From positions 1 through 22,137 of the forward strand of contig JBBASJ010000039.1 of the NCBI GenBank assembly GCA_040399325.1: a DNA stretch of 22,137 bases, written 5' to 3'. The stretch is from RGUW01 sp040399325 (GTDB lineage Bacteria; Cyanobacteriota; Cyanobacteriia; PCC-6307; Cyanobiaceae). Shown piece after piece: positions 1 through 7,501 of this stretch (position 1 is its first letter; each line of letters starts with the position of its first letter). The translations under genes were made by a program, and so were the position numbers. The notes beneath the pieces were generated by a model. That model was not told the origin of the DNA, did not search any database, and saw only the letters and a program-made list of their open reading frames with translations.

Positions 1-95
1 CTACCGGTGTCGCCTCTGGAGTTTCCTTCGAGGTTGCCCATGGTGTTGCCGGCTGCCGGGCTCGGATCACCAGGTTCAAGGCCAGGTCTAGACAT
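1..95 (-). CDS. Possible N-terminal fragment of a gene cut by the window edge
   Basis: An ATG on the minus strand at 93-95 opens a frame that runs without a stop to the window edge. It gives 31 residues, beginning MSRPGLEPGDPS and rich in Gly, Pro, Asn and Ser. No domain can be recognised in so short a stretch, and no clear ribosome binding site precedes the ATG. It follows the DUF4864-like gene on the same strand after about 80 bases, so it could be the next gene of a transcription unit. In DNA this GC-rich an open frame of this length is weak evidence, and the call is tentative. Confidence 0.25.
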   Translation of the reverse strand, partial: MSRPGLEPGDPSPAAGNTMGNLEGNSRGDTG

Positions 96-177
96 TGTCG
101 CTACAAGGTTTGGGCCCGCACCAACCACCCCTCCTCCGGGCGGCTTTCAGGTTGCGCCGAGGCAGCAGGGGCCGGGC

Positions 178-600
178 TCAGCCGGCGGCCAGCTTGCTGA
201 TGCGATCGACCCGCCACTGCTCCTCCACCTTCACGAAGGTGAAATCGAGGGGCAGTTCGTCGTTGCCCTCGCTCTTGAGTTTGATCGTCAGCACGATCAC
301 GCCGTCTTCGATGCGGGGGCGACCCGACTTGAGGTTGCGATAGCGGTTGAGTTGCAGGCCCGCCAGAAAGCGAATGAACTGGCTGCGGTTCACATGGGAT
401 CGGTAGTTCTTGGTGGTCAGCAGGTAGGCCCCATCGACCTGGCCGCTGGCGATCTGGTTGAAGAACTGCTTGATCAGCGGGTTGATGCCGCGGGCACTGA
501 GCACCAGCTTCACCGCACTGATCGTCCAGTACAACAGCAGCGCCCCTGCTCCGGCCAGCAGGGCCTTGGTGCCGATCTCGCGGGTCAGGGCCCAGTCCAT
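178..600 (-). CDS. Membrane-anchored DUF4864/NTF2-like hypothetical protein
   Basis: This 140-residue protein has one hydrophobic segment at about residues 12-35, followed by a soluble domain at about 40-140. The soluble part alternates helix-like and strand-like stretches: an N-terminal FFNQIASGQVDGAYLLTT segment, then strands ending in FTFVKVEEQWRVDRI. That pattern resembles the NTF2-like/DUF4864 fold found in many small cyanobacterial proteins. The assignment is by pattern, not by a unique motif. No signal-peptidase site is obvious, so it is probably held in a membrane by its N-terminus. It is divergent from the SprT-like gene across about 73 bases. Its function is unknown. Confidence 0.7.
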   Translation of the reverse strand: MDWALTREIGTKALLAGAGALLLYWTISAVKLVLSARGINPLIKQFFNQIASGQVDGAYLLTTKNYRSHVNRSQFIRFLAGLQLNRYRNLKSGRPRIEDGVIVLTIKLKSEGNDELPLDFTFVKVEEQWRVDRISKLAAG

Positions 601-673
601 GGACGCTCGGTTCGTTTCAGGGCCACGAGTCTGAACGACAGGGGGTCACAATGGGCCGCGCGCCCCAGCCTCG

Positions 674-1210
674 ATGCCGATCGAGCCCCTGCTGCCCCTG
701 TTCCACCGGCTCGACCGGGAGCATTTCGAGGGCACCCTGGCTCCGGGTGGGCAACCGCTGGCCAGCCTGCGCTGGAGCGATGGGCGCATGACCCGCACGG
801 CCGGGTTGTATCGCCGGGGCCCCGATCTCTGCGAAATCGTGCTGTCGCGGCCGCTGCTGGAGCCCTTGCCCCGGGAGGCCCTGCTCAGCACGCTCTGTCA
901 CGAGATGATTCACGCCTGGATCGACCGTGTGCTGCAGCGGCGTGAAGTGCACGGCCCTTGCTTCCGCGCTCGCATGGCTGCCATCAACGCCGCCCAGAAC
1001 GGTTTTGTGGTGCGGCTGCGCCACAGCTATCCGCTGCCGGGTGCGGACGCTGCGGCTGCGCCGCGGTGGTTGGCCCGCTGCCCCCGCTGCGGCAGCAGCG
1101 CCCCCTACCGACGCCGGGTGCGGGGTCTGGCCTGCCGCCAGTGCTGCCAGGCACTGCACGGCGGGCGCTGGCATGCCAGCTGTCTGCTCGAGTTTGAAGC
1201 GGCCGGATGA
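674..1210 (+). CDS. SprT-like zinc metalloprotease domain protein
   Basis: This 178-residue protein has the SprT-like layout. The zincin motif HEMIH is at residues 76-80 (His76 and His80 as ligands, Glu77 catalytic). The downstream EVHGPCF segment at 91-97 supplies the third ligand, His93. A C-terminal zinc ribbon is built from CPRC (Cys136, Cys139) and CRQC (Cys154, Cys157). In eukaryotes the SprT-like domain of Spartan/Wss1 degrades DNA-protein crosslinks. The role of short bacterial SprT-like proteins is not well established, so the substrate here is unknown. The catalytic set looks intact. The ATG at 674 lacks a good Shine-Dalgarno sequence, and an upstream ATG at 652 is out of frame. Two small plus-strand frames follow closely and may be co-transcribed. 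Confidence 0.88.
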   Translation: MPIEPLLPLFHRLDREHFEGTLAPGGQPLASLRWSDGRMTRTAGLYRRGPDLCEIVLSRPLLEPLPREALLSTLCHEMIHAWIDRVLQRREVHGPCFRARMAAINAAQNGFVVRLRHSYPLPGADAAAAPRWLARCPRCGSSAPYRRRVRGLACRQCCQALHGGRWHASCLLEFEAAG

Positions 1211-1255
1211 CCCTTGGCAGGCACGCCCTAGGGTCGGTCCAGACCCGCCGCGGCC

Positions 1256-1351
1256 ATGGACGTCTTCTTGTGGACCCTGCAGTTCGCCGGCCTGGGCATT
1301 GCCGCGCTCGGCCTGGCGCTCGAGCGTTGGCCCCGGATGCACCGCCGCTAG
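1256..1351 (+). CDS. Possible 31-residue single-TM microprotein
   Basis: An ATG at 1256 opens a 31-codon frame ending in TAG at 1349-1351. The peptide runs MDVFLWTLQFAGLGIAALGL, then ALERWPRMHRR. This is a hydrophobic helix of about 21 residues followed by a basic tail, the typical layout of a small bitopic membrane protein with a cytoplasmic C-terminus. It fills the gap between the SprT-like gene (stop at 1210) and the next gene, whose ATG lies nine bases past this stop, so the three could form one unit. No strong ribosome binding site is visible. The coherent TM-plus-basic-tail design argues for a real gene, but the short length leaves doubt. Confidence 0.42.
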   Translation: MDVFLWTLQFAGLGIAALGLALERWPRMHRR

Positions 1352-1360
1352 CCTGGGCCG

Positions 1361-1948
1361 ATGGCACGCAGTGGTGACGAGGGCCTGGAGCAGCGTCTCG
1401 ACCGTTGGGTCGAAGCCGGGCGGCAGCTGGTGGATGGGGTCTCTGGCGCGCGGCCCGGGTCGCGCCGCGCGCGCACTCGCCTGAACCCTGGCGAGCTGGG
1501 TCGCTGGGCTCAGAACAAGCTGGAGTGGTTGCTCGACGACGAGGGCGACGACGACTGGCGTGAGCCCTGGCAGGCCTCCCGCAGACCCGAGGCCGACCTG
1601 GGCCTGCAGACGCGGCCCGCGGGTGGGGGTCGGCGTCGTCCGCTGGAGGCCATCTCGCGCCGGGAGGGATCCCCTTCCCCTGGCAATGCTGCAGCCCCGC
1701 GCACTGCTGCCGTCAAGCGCGGCGACGGCTCCGCAGGCCGAGGCTTGGATTCACGGCCCAACCCTGAATCACCCGTCAGCCGCGTCGACGACGATCGCGT
1801 TGACGCCGATGGGGCCTGGCCCGATGACGACAGTTTCAGTGTGAGCCGCTGGCAGCGCGAGGTGCCCCAACAGCCCCAGCGCAACCAGGACGCCGCCGCA
1901 GCGGCGATTCCGGCCCGGCCCCTGCCCCGTTCGACCCGCAGGCGCTGA
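1361..1948 (+). CDS. Basic, low-complexity hypothetical protein
   Basis: This 195-residue protein has no recognised domain. Residues 1-70 look ordered: a predicted helix in GLEQRLDRWVEAGRQLVDGV, then LGRWAQNKLEWLLDD with an acidic cluster and WREPWQ. The rest (about 70-195) is disordered, rich in Arg, Pro, Ala, Gly and Asp, and ends in basic RRR. The N-terminal amphipathic and Trp-rich section is probably the conserved functional part. The gene starts nine bases after the possible microprotein and runs with the SprT-like gene. I recognise no motif that gives a function. A nucleic-acid or membrane-surface contact by the basic tail is only a guess. Confidence 0.6.
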   Translation: MARSGDEGLEQRLDRWVEAGRQLVDGVSGARPGSRRARTRLNPGELGRWAQNKLEWLLDDEGDDDWREPWQASRRPEADLGLQTRPAGGGRRRPLEAISRREGSPSPGNAAAPRTAAVKRGDGSAGRGLDSRPNPESPVSRVDDDRVDADGAWPDDDSFSVSRWQREVPQQPQRNQDAAAAAIPARPLPRSTRRR

Positions 1949-1962
1949 GGACAGGGCCGCGC

Positions 1963-2172
1963 TCAGGCGCTGATGCGAAAGCCGCAGCCGCGTCGCTCGA
2001 GTTCGTGATTGACGGCCTTGCGCAGCTTCGGGGGCACGTCTTCGGCCATCTCTCGGGCGCTGGTGCTGATGGCGGGTTCGCCATGGTCAAGATCGGCGAG
2101 CAGGTCGGCCCAGAGTTGAACCTGCTGCACGGGTCTGCCGGGCGGATGGTGGCCGTGTTGACGCTGCGCCAT
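1963..2172 (-). CDS. Small conserved-looking hypothetical protein
   Basis: The chosen ATG gives 69 residues beginning MAQRQHGHHPPGRP, with a charged helical body and the C-terminus LERRGCGFRISA. Longer frames reach an ATG at 2274 (103 residues) or further back to 2367. Both would overlap the 3' end of the chorismate lyase gene, which stops at 2228, and the extra residues look like an out-of-frame reading of that gene. The short start is therefore preferred, although no start has a good ribosome binding site. It lies about 55 bases downstream of the chorismate lyase gene on the same strand and is probably co-transcribed. I recognise no domain. The compact helical makeup would fit a small DNA- or protein-binding factor, but nothing proves it. 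Confidence 0.55.
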   Translation of the reverse strand: MAQRQHGHHPPGRPVQQVQLWADLLADLDHGEPAISTSAREMAEDVPPKLRKAVNHELERRGCGFRISA

Positions 2173-2227
2173 GGCCGGGAAGGTGAAGTGATCCCAGCAT
2201 GGCCACACCACAAAAGGAGTCAATCTG

Positions 2228-2917
2228 TCAAGGTCCGTTTGCAGCAACACGTGACACTTGTTGCAATCTGTCATCAGTCGGCGTGGCGGCGACCGTGTCA
2301 GCTGCCTTGGCGTCGACTGGGGCGTCGGCAATGGCGTCGGCAATGGCGGGCCCCAGCCAGCGTTCAAGCTGTGGTGAAAACACTTCGCGGATCACCGTCA
2401 GGGGCCGGCCGTTGCGAAAGAAGCGGTAATGCCGGCTCCAATAGGGGCCGGTTCGTCCAAAGCGTTGTTCGAGCCAGTCGGCCTGCACCTGGGCCAGGCC
2501 ATCGACCTCGCGAAACAGCTCGGCCCGATCCGCCGTGAGGCTGCGCCAGATCGGTTGGTCGCGCTGCTGCAGATGCTGCTCGGCTGCGGCCTGATTCCAC
2601 CAGCTCTCGGCCCAGGCCAGGGTCGCCTCGCCGCAGCGCAACCACACCTGGCGCCGCAGCAGGGGTCCCTGCAGCTCGTTGATTTCGACCGGGGCGCCGG
2701 GTTGGCCAGCCGGTTCGGCGGCCATGGCGATCACATCCACCTCCAGGGGCAGGCCGCTGAGCAGTTCGAGGTGGCGGGTGGGGCTGCCATCCCCCAGCAA
2801 CAGCAGGCGCCAGGCTCCGCTGAGCAAAAAACCGGCCGAGCCGCTGGCCACGGTCTGAAATGGCGCCTGCCAGAGGGTCGTGGGGGAGCTCTGCAGCACG
2901 GCGGGTTGAAGCCCCAT
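2228..2917 (-). CDS. Chorismate pyruvate-lyase family protein (DUF98 type)
   Basis: This 229-residue protein fits the DUF98 chorismate lyase family, which includes Synechocystis sll1797. The enzyme splits chorismate to 4-hydroxybenzoate and pyruvate, the first committed step of cyanobacterial plastoquinone synthesis. The core LLRRQVWLRCGEATLAWA (about 86-103) matches the UbiC-type segment carrying the conserved Arg. SRHYRFFRNGRPLTVIREVF (161-180) matches the C-terminal part carrying the catalytic Glu, here Glu178. The segment LFREVDGLAQVQADWLEQRFG between them is also family-like. The ATG at 2917 is used; a TTG at 2932 would add five residues. The last 40 residues are a low-complexity extension with IADA repeated, coded by a 12-base tandem duplication. 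It is followed by the small gene at 1963-2172. Confidence 0.82.
   Translation of the reverse strand: MGLQPAVLQSSPTTLWQAPFQTVASGSAGFLLSGAWRLLLLGDGSPTRHLELLSGLPLEVDVIAMAAEPAGQPGAPVEINELQGPLLRRQVWLRCGEATLAWAESWWNQAAAEQHLQQRDQPIWRSLTADRAELFREVDGLAQVQADWLEQRFGRTGPYWSRHYRFFRNGRPLTVIREVFSPQLERWLGPAIADAIADAPVDAKAADTVAATPTDDRLQQVSRVAANGP
2321..2344. repeat. Tandem 12-base duplication in the chorismate lyase C-terminus
   Basis: Two exact copies of GGCGTCGGCAAT stand head to tail at 2321-2332 and 2333-2344. In the minus-strand gene they encode the repeated IADA of the C-terminal tail. The unit is a multiple of three, so the frame is preserved. This looks like slippage in a tolerant, non-catalytic tail. 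Confidence 0.75.
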
Positions 2918-2957
2918 GGGTCCGGGCCGCAATGGAATGCACCTTAGGAACCCCGCT

Positions 2958-3662
2958 TCAGAAACCGCTGCTGATGCTGAGGCGGCGCTGCTGGCCGCCC
3001 CGTTCGATCACGGCGGTGTCGCCGGAGGCCGAGCGCAGCCGCCAGCCGCTGCCGGCGATGCTTTCGCCCACGGACGCACTGGTGGAGCTGCCGCCGATCT
3101 GAAAGATCGCTGAGGCGCTGCGGCCCTGGCTCTGCACCACACCCACCAGCAGCGGCAGGTTGGTCGAGGGTTCGCTGGGCAGTGGCGGTGGGGCCGCCGG
3201 CGCGCCCGCGCCGATCGCCGGGGTGAAGGGCACCTTCAGCACTGCGGCCTGGGGGGCGCCGGCAGCGGGCAGCTGCGCCAGTTCTTCCATCCAGGGTTCC
3301 TGGGGCGGTGGCGGCAGGTCCTCACCCGGTTCGGCCTGGGGTTGGGCCTGGGCCGTGGCCGGCCCCAGCGACCGGATCCGCTCGAGCAGCATCAGGTTGC
3401 GCTCCTGGCGCAGGGCCTGCTGCTGACCGCTCCAGAGCATGGCGGCCGCGGCAGTCGCCAGGGCCGTGGCGCACGCCGCGGCGGTGACCCAGATCGGCAG
3501 CAGCTGGGTGCGTCCCGTCGGGGCAACCGCTGCAGGGGGCCCGTCGGGCTCGACCACCTCGACCACGATCGGCGCTTCGCTGCTGAACACCCGGTTCAGC
3601 ATCTGCTCGGCTTTCAGTTCCCAGTAGGCCCTTGAGGTGGGAATGCCGCGGGGAGATGTCAC
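2958..3662 (-). CDS. Bitopic membrane protein with GspC/PilP-like C-terminal domain
   Basis: From the GTG at 3662 the protein has 234 residues. It has a cytoplasmic N-terminus containing RAYWELKAEQMLNRVF, one TM helix at about 55-77, and a proline- and alanine-rich linker. The compact C-terminal domain at about 167-234 contains LPLLVGVVQSQGRSASAIF and ends in GGQQRRLSIS. A strand-rich domain with a 'GVV...A.I...G..I.GSGWRL' pattern after a single TM and a Pro-rich linker recalls the HR domain of GspC and its relative PilP, which link inner-membrane machines to an outer-membrane secretin. That similarity is inferred from pattern only. A start at 3704 is possible but adds residues that look non-coding. 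A link to type IV pili is a hypothesis. Confidence 0.68.
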   Translation of the reverse strand: MTSPRGIPTSRAYWELKAEQMLNRVFSSEAPIVVEVVEPDGPPAAVAPTGRTQLLPIWVTAAACATALATAAAAMLWSGQQQALRQERNLMLLERIRSLGPATAQAQPQAEPGEDLPPPPQEPWMEELAQLPAAGAPQAAVLKVPFTPAIGAGAPAAPPPLPSEPSTNLPLLVGVVQSQGRSASAIFQIGGSSTSASVGESIAGSGWRLRSASGDTAVIERGGQQRRLSISSGF

Positions 3663-3784
3663 CGTGCTGCAGGATTTGTCACTGAACCTATCGGTGCCTT
3701 GCAACTTGTGCCAGAGTCTGGCGGCGATGGCTCAACCCCACCAACACCCGAATAGATCGTGAGCGTGACTGTCGCGTGTGGTGA

Positions 3785-3826
3785 ACGGAAGTCGGTTGCT
3801 GCGCTGTTGAGCACAGCGGAATCCGT
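3785..3826. other. Nested dyad upstream of the secretion operon
   Basis: The 240-base gap between the GspC/PilP-like gene (start 3662, minus) and the parvulin-like gene (start 3903, plus) is less GC-rich than its surroundings and must hold both promoters. Inside it CGCTGT (3802-3807) and ACAGCG (3813-3818) form a perfect stem with a five-base loop. ACGGA (3785-3789) and TCCGT (3822-3826) could pair outside it. No T-run follows, so it is not a classical terminator. It could be a regulator site or a 5'-UTR structure. No clear -35/-10 pair could be assigned. Confidence 0.3.
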
Positions 3827-3902
3827 CCTTTGGCAACACAGCCAACCACGACGAGGCTTGATGGTCGCAGGTCTCCCGATTGACGTGTCGAATGTGATCT
3901 GA

Positions 3903-4610
3903 ATGAACGCGACATTTGCAGAACTTGCGCAGCTTGGTTTGTTGCTGCCCTATCTGAAGACAAGGCTGGTCTCCAGTCAGATTGAAAACGTGCAATTGTC
4001 CGATGAGGAGGTGATGCAGGCCAGGGCCATGTTTGCCCGTGAGCATCAGATCCAGAGCGAGGCCGACCTCGAGGCGTTTGCGGCGTCACGCCTGGTGCGC
4101 GTGGCCGACCTGGATGCCCAGGTTCTGCGGCCGCTGAGGGTCATGAAGCTCTGCCGTGACCAGTTTTCGGCCAAGGCCGAAGCCCGGTTTCTGGAGCGCA
4201 AGAGCCAGCTCGACGCCGTTGTCTACAGCCTGCTGCGTCTGCGCGATGCCGGTCTCGCCCGGGAGCTGTATCTCCAGATCGCTGCTGGAGAGTCAGGTTT
4301 CGCTGACCTGGCGGCTGCCCATGCCGAGGGGCCAGAGAAGCAGACCCATGGCATCATCGGGCCGGTCCCCTTGAGTCAGGCCCATCCGGTCCTGGCCGAC
4401 CGCCTGCGAACGGCCGACCCCGGTGTGGTGCTTGAACCCTTTCAGGTGCTCGATTGGTGGTTGATCGTGCGGCTGGAGCAGTACACCCCGGCAACCTTTG
4501 ACCAGGCCACCGCTGACGCCATGAGCCGTGAATTGTTCGAGCAGTGGGTCGATGAGCAGCTGGAGCTCACCCTCGCTGAGCTTCGTCCCAGTCTGGTGTC
4601 GCCATCGTGA
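3903..4610 (+). CDS. Parvulin (PpiC)-like protein of a type I secretion operon
   Basis: This 235-residue protein has a SurA/PpiC-like layout. A helical N-terminal part (about 1-100) precedes a parvulin-like domain (about 103-195) containing GESGFADLAAAHAEGP and HGIIGPVPLSQAHPVL, then a C-terminal helix ending LFEQWVDEQL. There is no signal peptide, so it should act in the cytoplasm. The two histidines that typify catalytic parvulins appear absent: the position of ARHIL reads DAVVYSL (104-110), and that of GYHII reads DWWLIV (184-189). It may therefore work as a holdase or adaptor for export cargo. Its stop overlaps the GTG start of the ABC exporter gene by three bases within GTGA, implying translational coupling. 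Similar PpiC-ABC-HlyD trios occur in other cyanobacteria. Confidence 0.8.
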   Translation: MNATFAELAQLGLLLPYLKTRLVSSQIENVQLSDEEVMQARAMFAREHQIQSEADLEAFAASRLVRVADLDAQVLRPLRVMKLCRDQFSAKAEARFLERKSQLDAVVYSLLRLRDAGLARELYLQIAAGESGFADLAAAHAEGPEKQTHGIIGPVPLSQAHPVLADRLRTADPGVVLEPFQVLDWWLIVRLEQYTPATFDQATADAMSRELFEQWVDEQLELTLAELRPSLVSPS

Positions 4611-7501
4611 TTGAGCATCCCGCCTTTGAGGGGCTGAGCGCCGAGGGCCGCTCGCTGCTCGAGCAACAATGTTCTCCGGTGCGCTTCGAGTTGGGGGTTG
4701 CGCTCAGTTCAGCGGAGCTGATCCCCTCGCGCATTCTGTTGATCCGGGCCGGAACCGCCCGGCTGCTGGTGCGCGACCAGGGTCGGCTGGTCACGGCCGA
4801 GAAGCTGGAGCCCGGCGCCTTCATCGGCCTGGCCTCACTGCTGCGGGCCTCACCCTGCGAGGAGGTGAGCGCCGGCATGGGCCTGGAGGCCTGGGCGCTG
4901 CCCGACGCCCTGGTGCTGGAGCTGTTGACCCGCGAACCCAGCTTCAGGGCCTGGTGCGGCAGTCAGCTGTTCACCGCCGAACTGCTGGATCTGCTGCAGC
5001 ATCTGCTCGCCCAGCAGCCCCGCGATTCGCTCTCCCTGCTGGAGCTGTTGCAGCAGGCGCGCTCCCTGGCCCATCTGGTGCCGCCCGAGGTCGAGGCCTT
5101 GGCCGCCCTGCCGGTGTCGCAGGCCCTCTATGCCGGCAGCCACAACCTCCCCGACTTTGAGCTGGCCGCCCGGCTGGATCCGGCAGCCGGCGTGCCGGAG
5201 GCGCTGCCGCCGCTGCCGCCGCGCCTGATCGCCCTGCCCGATCACCTGATCGAGCCCCCCGCTGAGGAGGCCCATGCCCTCGTGCTCAGCGTCGAGAGCG
5301 GGGCCCAGGCCGATGCGCCCCTGGCTTCGGGTCTGGATCTGGGGCAGCGCGACCGGCCGGTGTTTGAACTCAAGCGGGCCACGGGCCCGCTCGATGAACT
5401 GCTCGCCTGTTTTCAGATGCTGGCGGCCGAGTTGCGCTTGCCGTTTCGCCGAGACGGCATCGAGAAGATCCTGCGCGACGCGTTTCGCCGCGGGCAGACC
5501 CCCGATCTGCAGCTGTGCGGCAACATCGCTGCCAGCATGGGCCTGCATGTCAGCGGCATGCGGGTACCGGCGAATCAGGGCACCCGCCTGCAGTCTCCTG
5601 GCCTGGTGCTGTGGAAGGGCGGCTTCGCCGTGCTGCGCTCCTCCAACGCCCGGGGCCTGCTGCTGGCTTCGCCCCGCGACGGCTGGGTGGAGATCCCGCC
5701 CGATCAGCTGCAGGAGTCCTTCCCCGAAGGGATCGCGCTGCTGTTGATGGAGCGCAGCTCCACCTCACCCGAAAAGAGCTTCAACTTCGCCTGGTTCTGG
5801 CCGGCCCTGCAGCGCTATCGCGGCATCCTCACCCAGGTGCTGATCGCGTCGTTTGTCGTTCAGCTGTTCAGCCTGGCCAATCCCCTGTTGATTCAGGTGA
5901 TCATCGACAAGGTGATCAGCCAGCGCAGCCTCGACACCCTGCAGGTGCTGGGTCTGGCCCTGGTGGTGGTCACCCTGCTCGAGGGTGTGATCGGCGCCCT
6001 GCGCACGTTCCTGTTCACCGAGACCACCAACCGCATCGATCTGCGCCTTGGCTCCGAGGTCATCGACCATCTGCTGCGGCTGCCGCTGAATTACTTCGAC
6101 CGCCGCCCCGTTGGAGAACTGGGCACCCGCATCGCCGAGCTCGAGAAGATCCGCAATTTCCTCACCGGACAGGCCCTGACCACCCTGCTCGACACGGCGT
6201 TTTCGGTGATCTACATCGTGGTCATGGTGATGTACAGCTGGGTGCTCACCCTGATCGCCCTGAGCGTGTTGCCGATCCAGATCGGTCTCACGGTGCTCGG
6301 TGCACCCCTGTTCAGGCGTCAGTACCGCGAAACCGCCAACCAGAACGCCCGCACCCAGAGCCACCTGGTGGAGGTCCTGACCGGCATTCAGACGGTCAAG
6401 GCGCAGAACGTCGAGATGATCAGCCGCTGGAAGTGGCAGGACCTGTACTCCCGGTACATCTCACGCAGTTTTGAGAAGACCATCACCGGCACGGCGCTCA
6501 CCGAGACCTCCCAGGTGCTGCAGAAACTCTCCCAGCTGCTGGTGCTCTGGGTGGGTGCTGCCCAGGTGCTGCAGGGTGATCTCAGCCTTGGCCAGTTGAT
6601 CGCCTTCCGCATCATCTCCGGCTATGTGACCCAGCCGCTGTTGCGGCTCTCATCGCTGTGGCAGACGATCCAGGAGCTCAAGGTGTCGTTCGAGCGCCTG
6701 GCCGATGTGGTCGATACCCCCGAAGAGTCGGACCAGAAGGATCGGCAGAAGATCCCCTTGCCTCCCATCAGTGGTGAGGTCTCCTTTGAGGATGTCTGCT
6801 TCGCGTTCACCGCGGGTGCGCCCCAGGTGCTCAAGCACATCAACATCAAGATTCCAGCCGGAACCTTTGTTGGTGTGGTGGGCCAGAGCGGCAGCGGCAA
6901 GAGCACGTTCATGAAGATGATTTCGCGCCTTTATTCGCCAGGCAGCGGCCGGATCCTGATCGATCAGTACGACATCGACAAGGTTGAGCTCTATTCCCTG
7001 CGTCGCCAGATCGGCATCGTGCCCCAGGAGCCCCTGCTGTTCACCGGCAGTGTGGCCGAGAACATCGCCCTGACTGACCCTGATGCCACCAGCGAGGCGA
7101 TTGTGCACGCCGCCCAGCTGGCCTGCGCCCACGATTTCATCATGGCGCTGCCCGGTGGTTACACCAACGATGTGGGTGAACGGGGGGCCAACCTTTCGGG
7201 TGGACAGCGTCAGCGACTGGCCCTGGCCCGCACACTGCTCTCAAACCCGCGCCTGCTGGTGCTCGATGAGGCGACCAGCGCCCTCGACTACGACACCGAG
7301 CGGCGTGTCTGTGACAACCTGCTCGACAACCTTCAGCACAGCACGGTGTTTTTCATTACCCACCGGTTGTCGACCATTCGTCGCGCTGATCTGATCGTCA
7401 TGATGGATGAGGGAGCCGTGGTGGAAACCGGAACCCACGATGAATTGATGGCCAAGCGTGGTCGCTACTACGCCCTCTACCGCCAGCAGGAGGTGAGCTG
7501 A
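4607..7501 (+). CDS. Type I secretion ABC exporter with cNMP-like and C39-like domains
   Basis: This 964-residue exporter resembles the cyanobacterial HlyB-type transporters such as Synechocystis Sll1180, which exports the S-layer protein. Domains in order: cNMP-binding-like (about 1-130), linker, degenerate C39 peptidase-like (about 258-385), six-helix transmembrane domain (about 392-700) and ATPase. The ATPase is intact: Walker A GQSGSGKST at 759-767, signature LSGGQ at 863-867, Walker B with Asp887 and catalytic Glu888, and H-loop His919. In the C39-like domain Cys268 could match the catalytic Cys, but the His and Asp positions read GGFAVL (338-343) and SPRDG. Proteolytic leader removal is therefore unlikely. 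The GTG start overlaps the preceding stop, and the stop overlaps the hlyD-like ATG. Transport should be to the outside through an unlinked TolC-like channel. Confidence 0.93.
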   Translation: MIEHPAFEGLSAEGRSLLEQQCSPVRFELGVALSSAELIPSRILLIRAGTARLLVRDQGRLVTAEKLEPGAFIGLASLLRASPCEEVSAGMGLEAWALPDALVLELLTREPSFRAWCGSQLFTAELLDLLQHLLAQQPRDSLSLLELLQQARSLAHLVPPEVEALAALPVSQALYAGSHNLPDFELAARLDPAAGVPEALPPLPPRLIALPDHLIEPPAEEAHALVLSVESGAQADAPLASGLDLGQRDRPVFELKRATGPLDELLACFQMLAAELRLPFRRDGIEKILRDAFRRGQTPDLQLCGNIAASMGLHVSGMRVPANQGTRLQSPGLVLWKGGFAVLRSSNARGLLLASPRDGWVEIPPDQLQESFPEGIALLLMERSSTSPEKSFNFAWFWPALQRYRGILTQVLIASFVVQLFSLANPLLIQVIIDKVISQRSLDTLQVLGLALVVVTLLEGVIGALRTFLFTETTNRIDLRLGSEVIDHLLRLPLNYFDRRPVGELGTRIAELEKIRNFLTGQALTTLLDTAFSVIYIVVMVMYSWVLTLIALSVLPIQIGLTVLGAPLFRRQYRETANQNARTQSHLVEVLTGIQTVKAQNVEMISRWKWQDLYSRYISRSFEKTITGTALTETSQVLQKLSQLLVLWVGAAQVLQGDLSLGQLIAFRIISGYVTQPLLRLSSLWQTIQELKVSFERLADVVDTPEESDQKDRQKIPLPPISGEVSFEDVCFAFTAGAPQVLKHINIKIPAGTFVGVVGQSGSGKSTFMKMISRLYSPGSGRILIDQYDIDKVELYSLRRQIGIVPQEPLLFTGSVAENIALTDPDATSEAIVHAAQLACAHDFIMALPGGYTNDVGERGANLSGGQRQRLALARTLLSNPRLLVLDEATSALDYDTERRVCDNLLDNLQHSTVFFITHRLSTIRRADLIVMMDEGAVVETGTHDELMAKRGRYYALYRQQEVS

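Noticed and set aside
7..945. 312-codon plus-strand open frame
   Set aside because: It is antisense to the DUF4864-like gene and overlaps the SprT-like gene in another frame. The product is low-complexity and resembles no family; long shadow frames are common at this GC.
3688..4089. Minus-strand frames of 133 and 104 codons over the secretion operon leader
   Set aside because: They cover an intergenic region and the start of the parvulin-like gene, give no recognisable protein, and conflict with the better-supported plus gene.
5381..5762. Active C39 peptidase, which would imply a double-glycine leader or RiPP export system
   Set aside because: The expected catalytic His and Asp are missing, and no precursor peptide, LanM-like or Nif11-like gene is present nearby.
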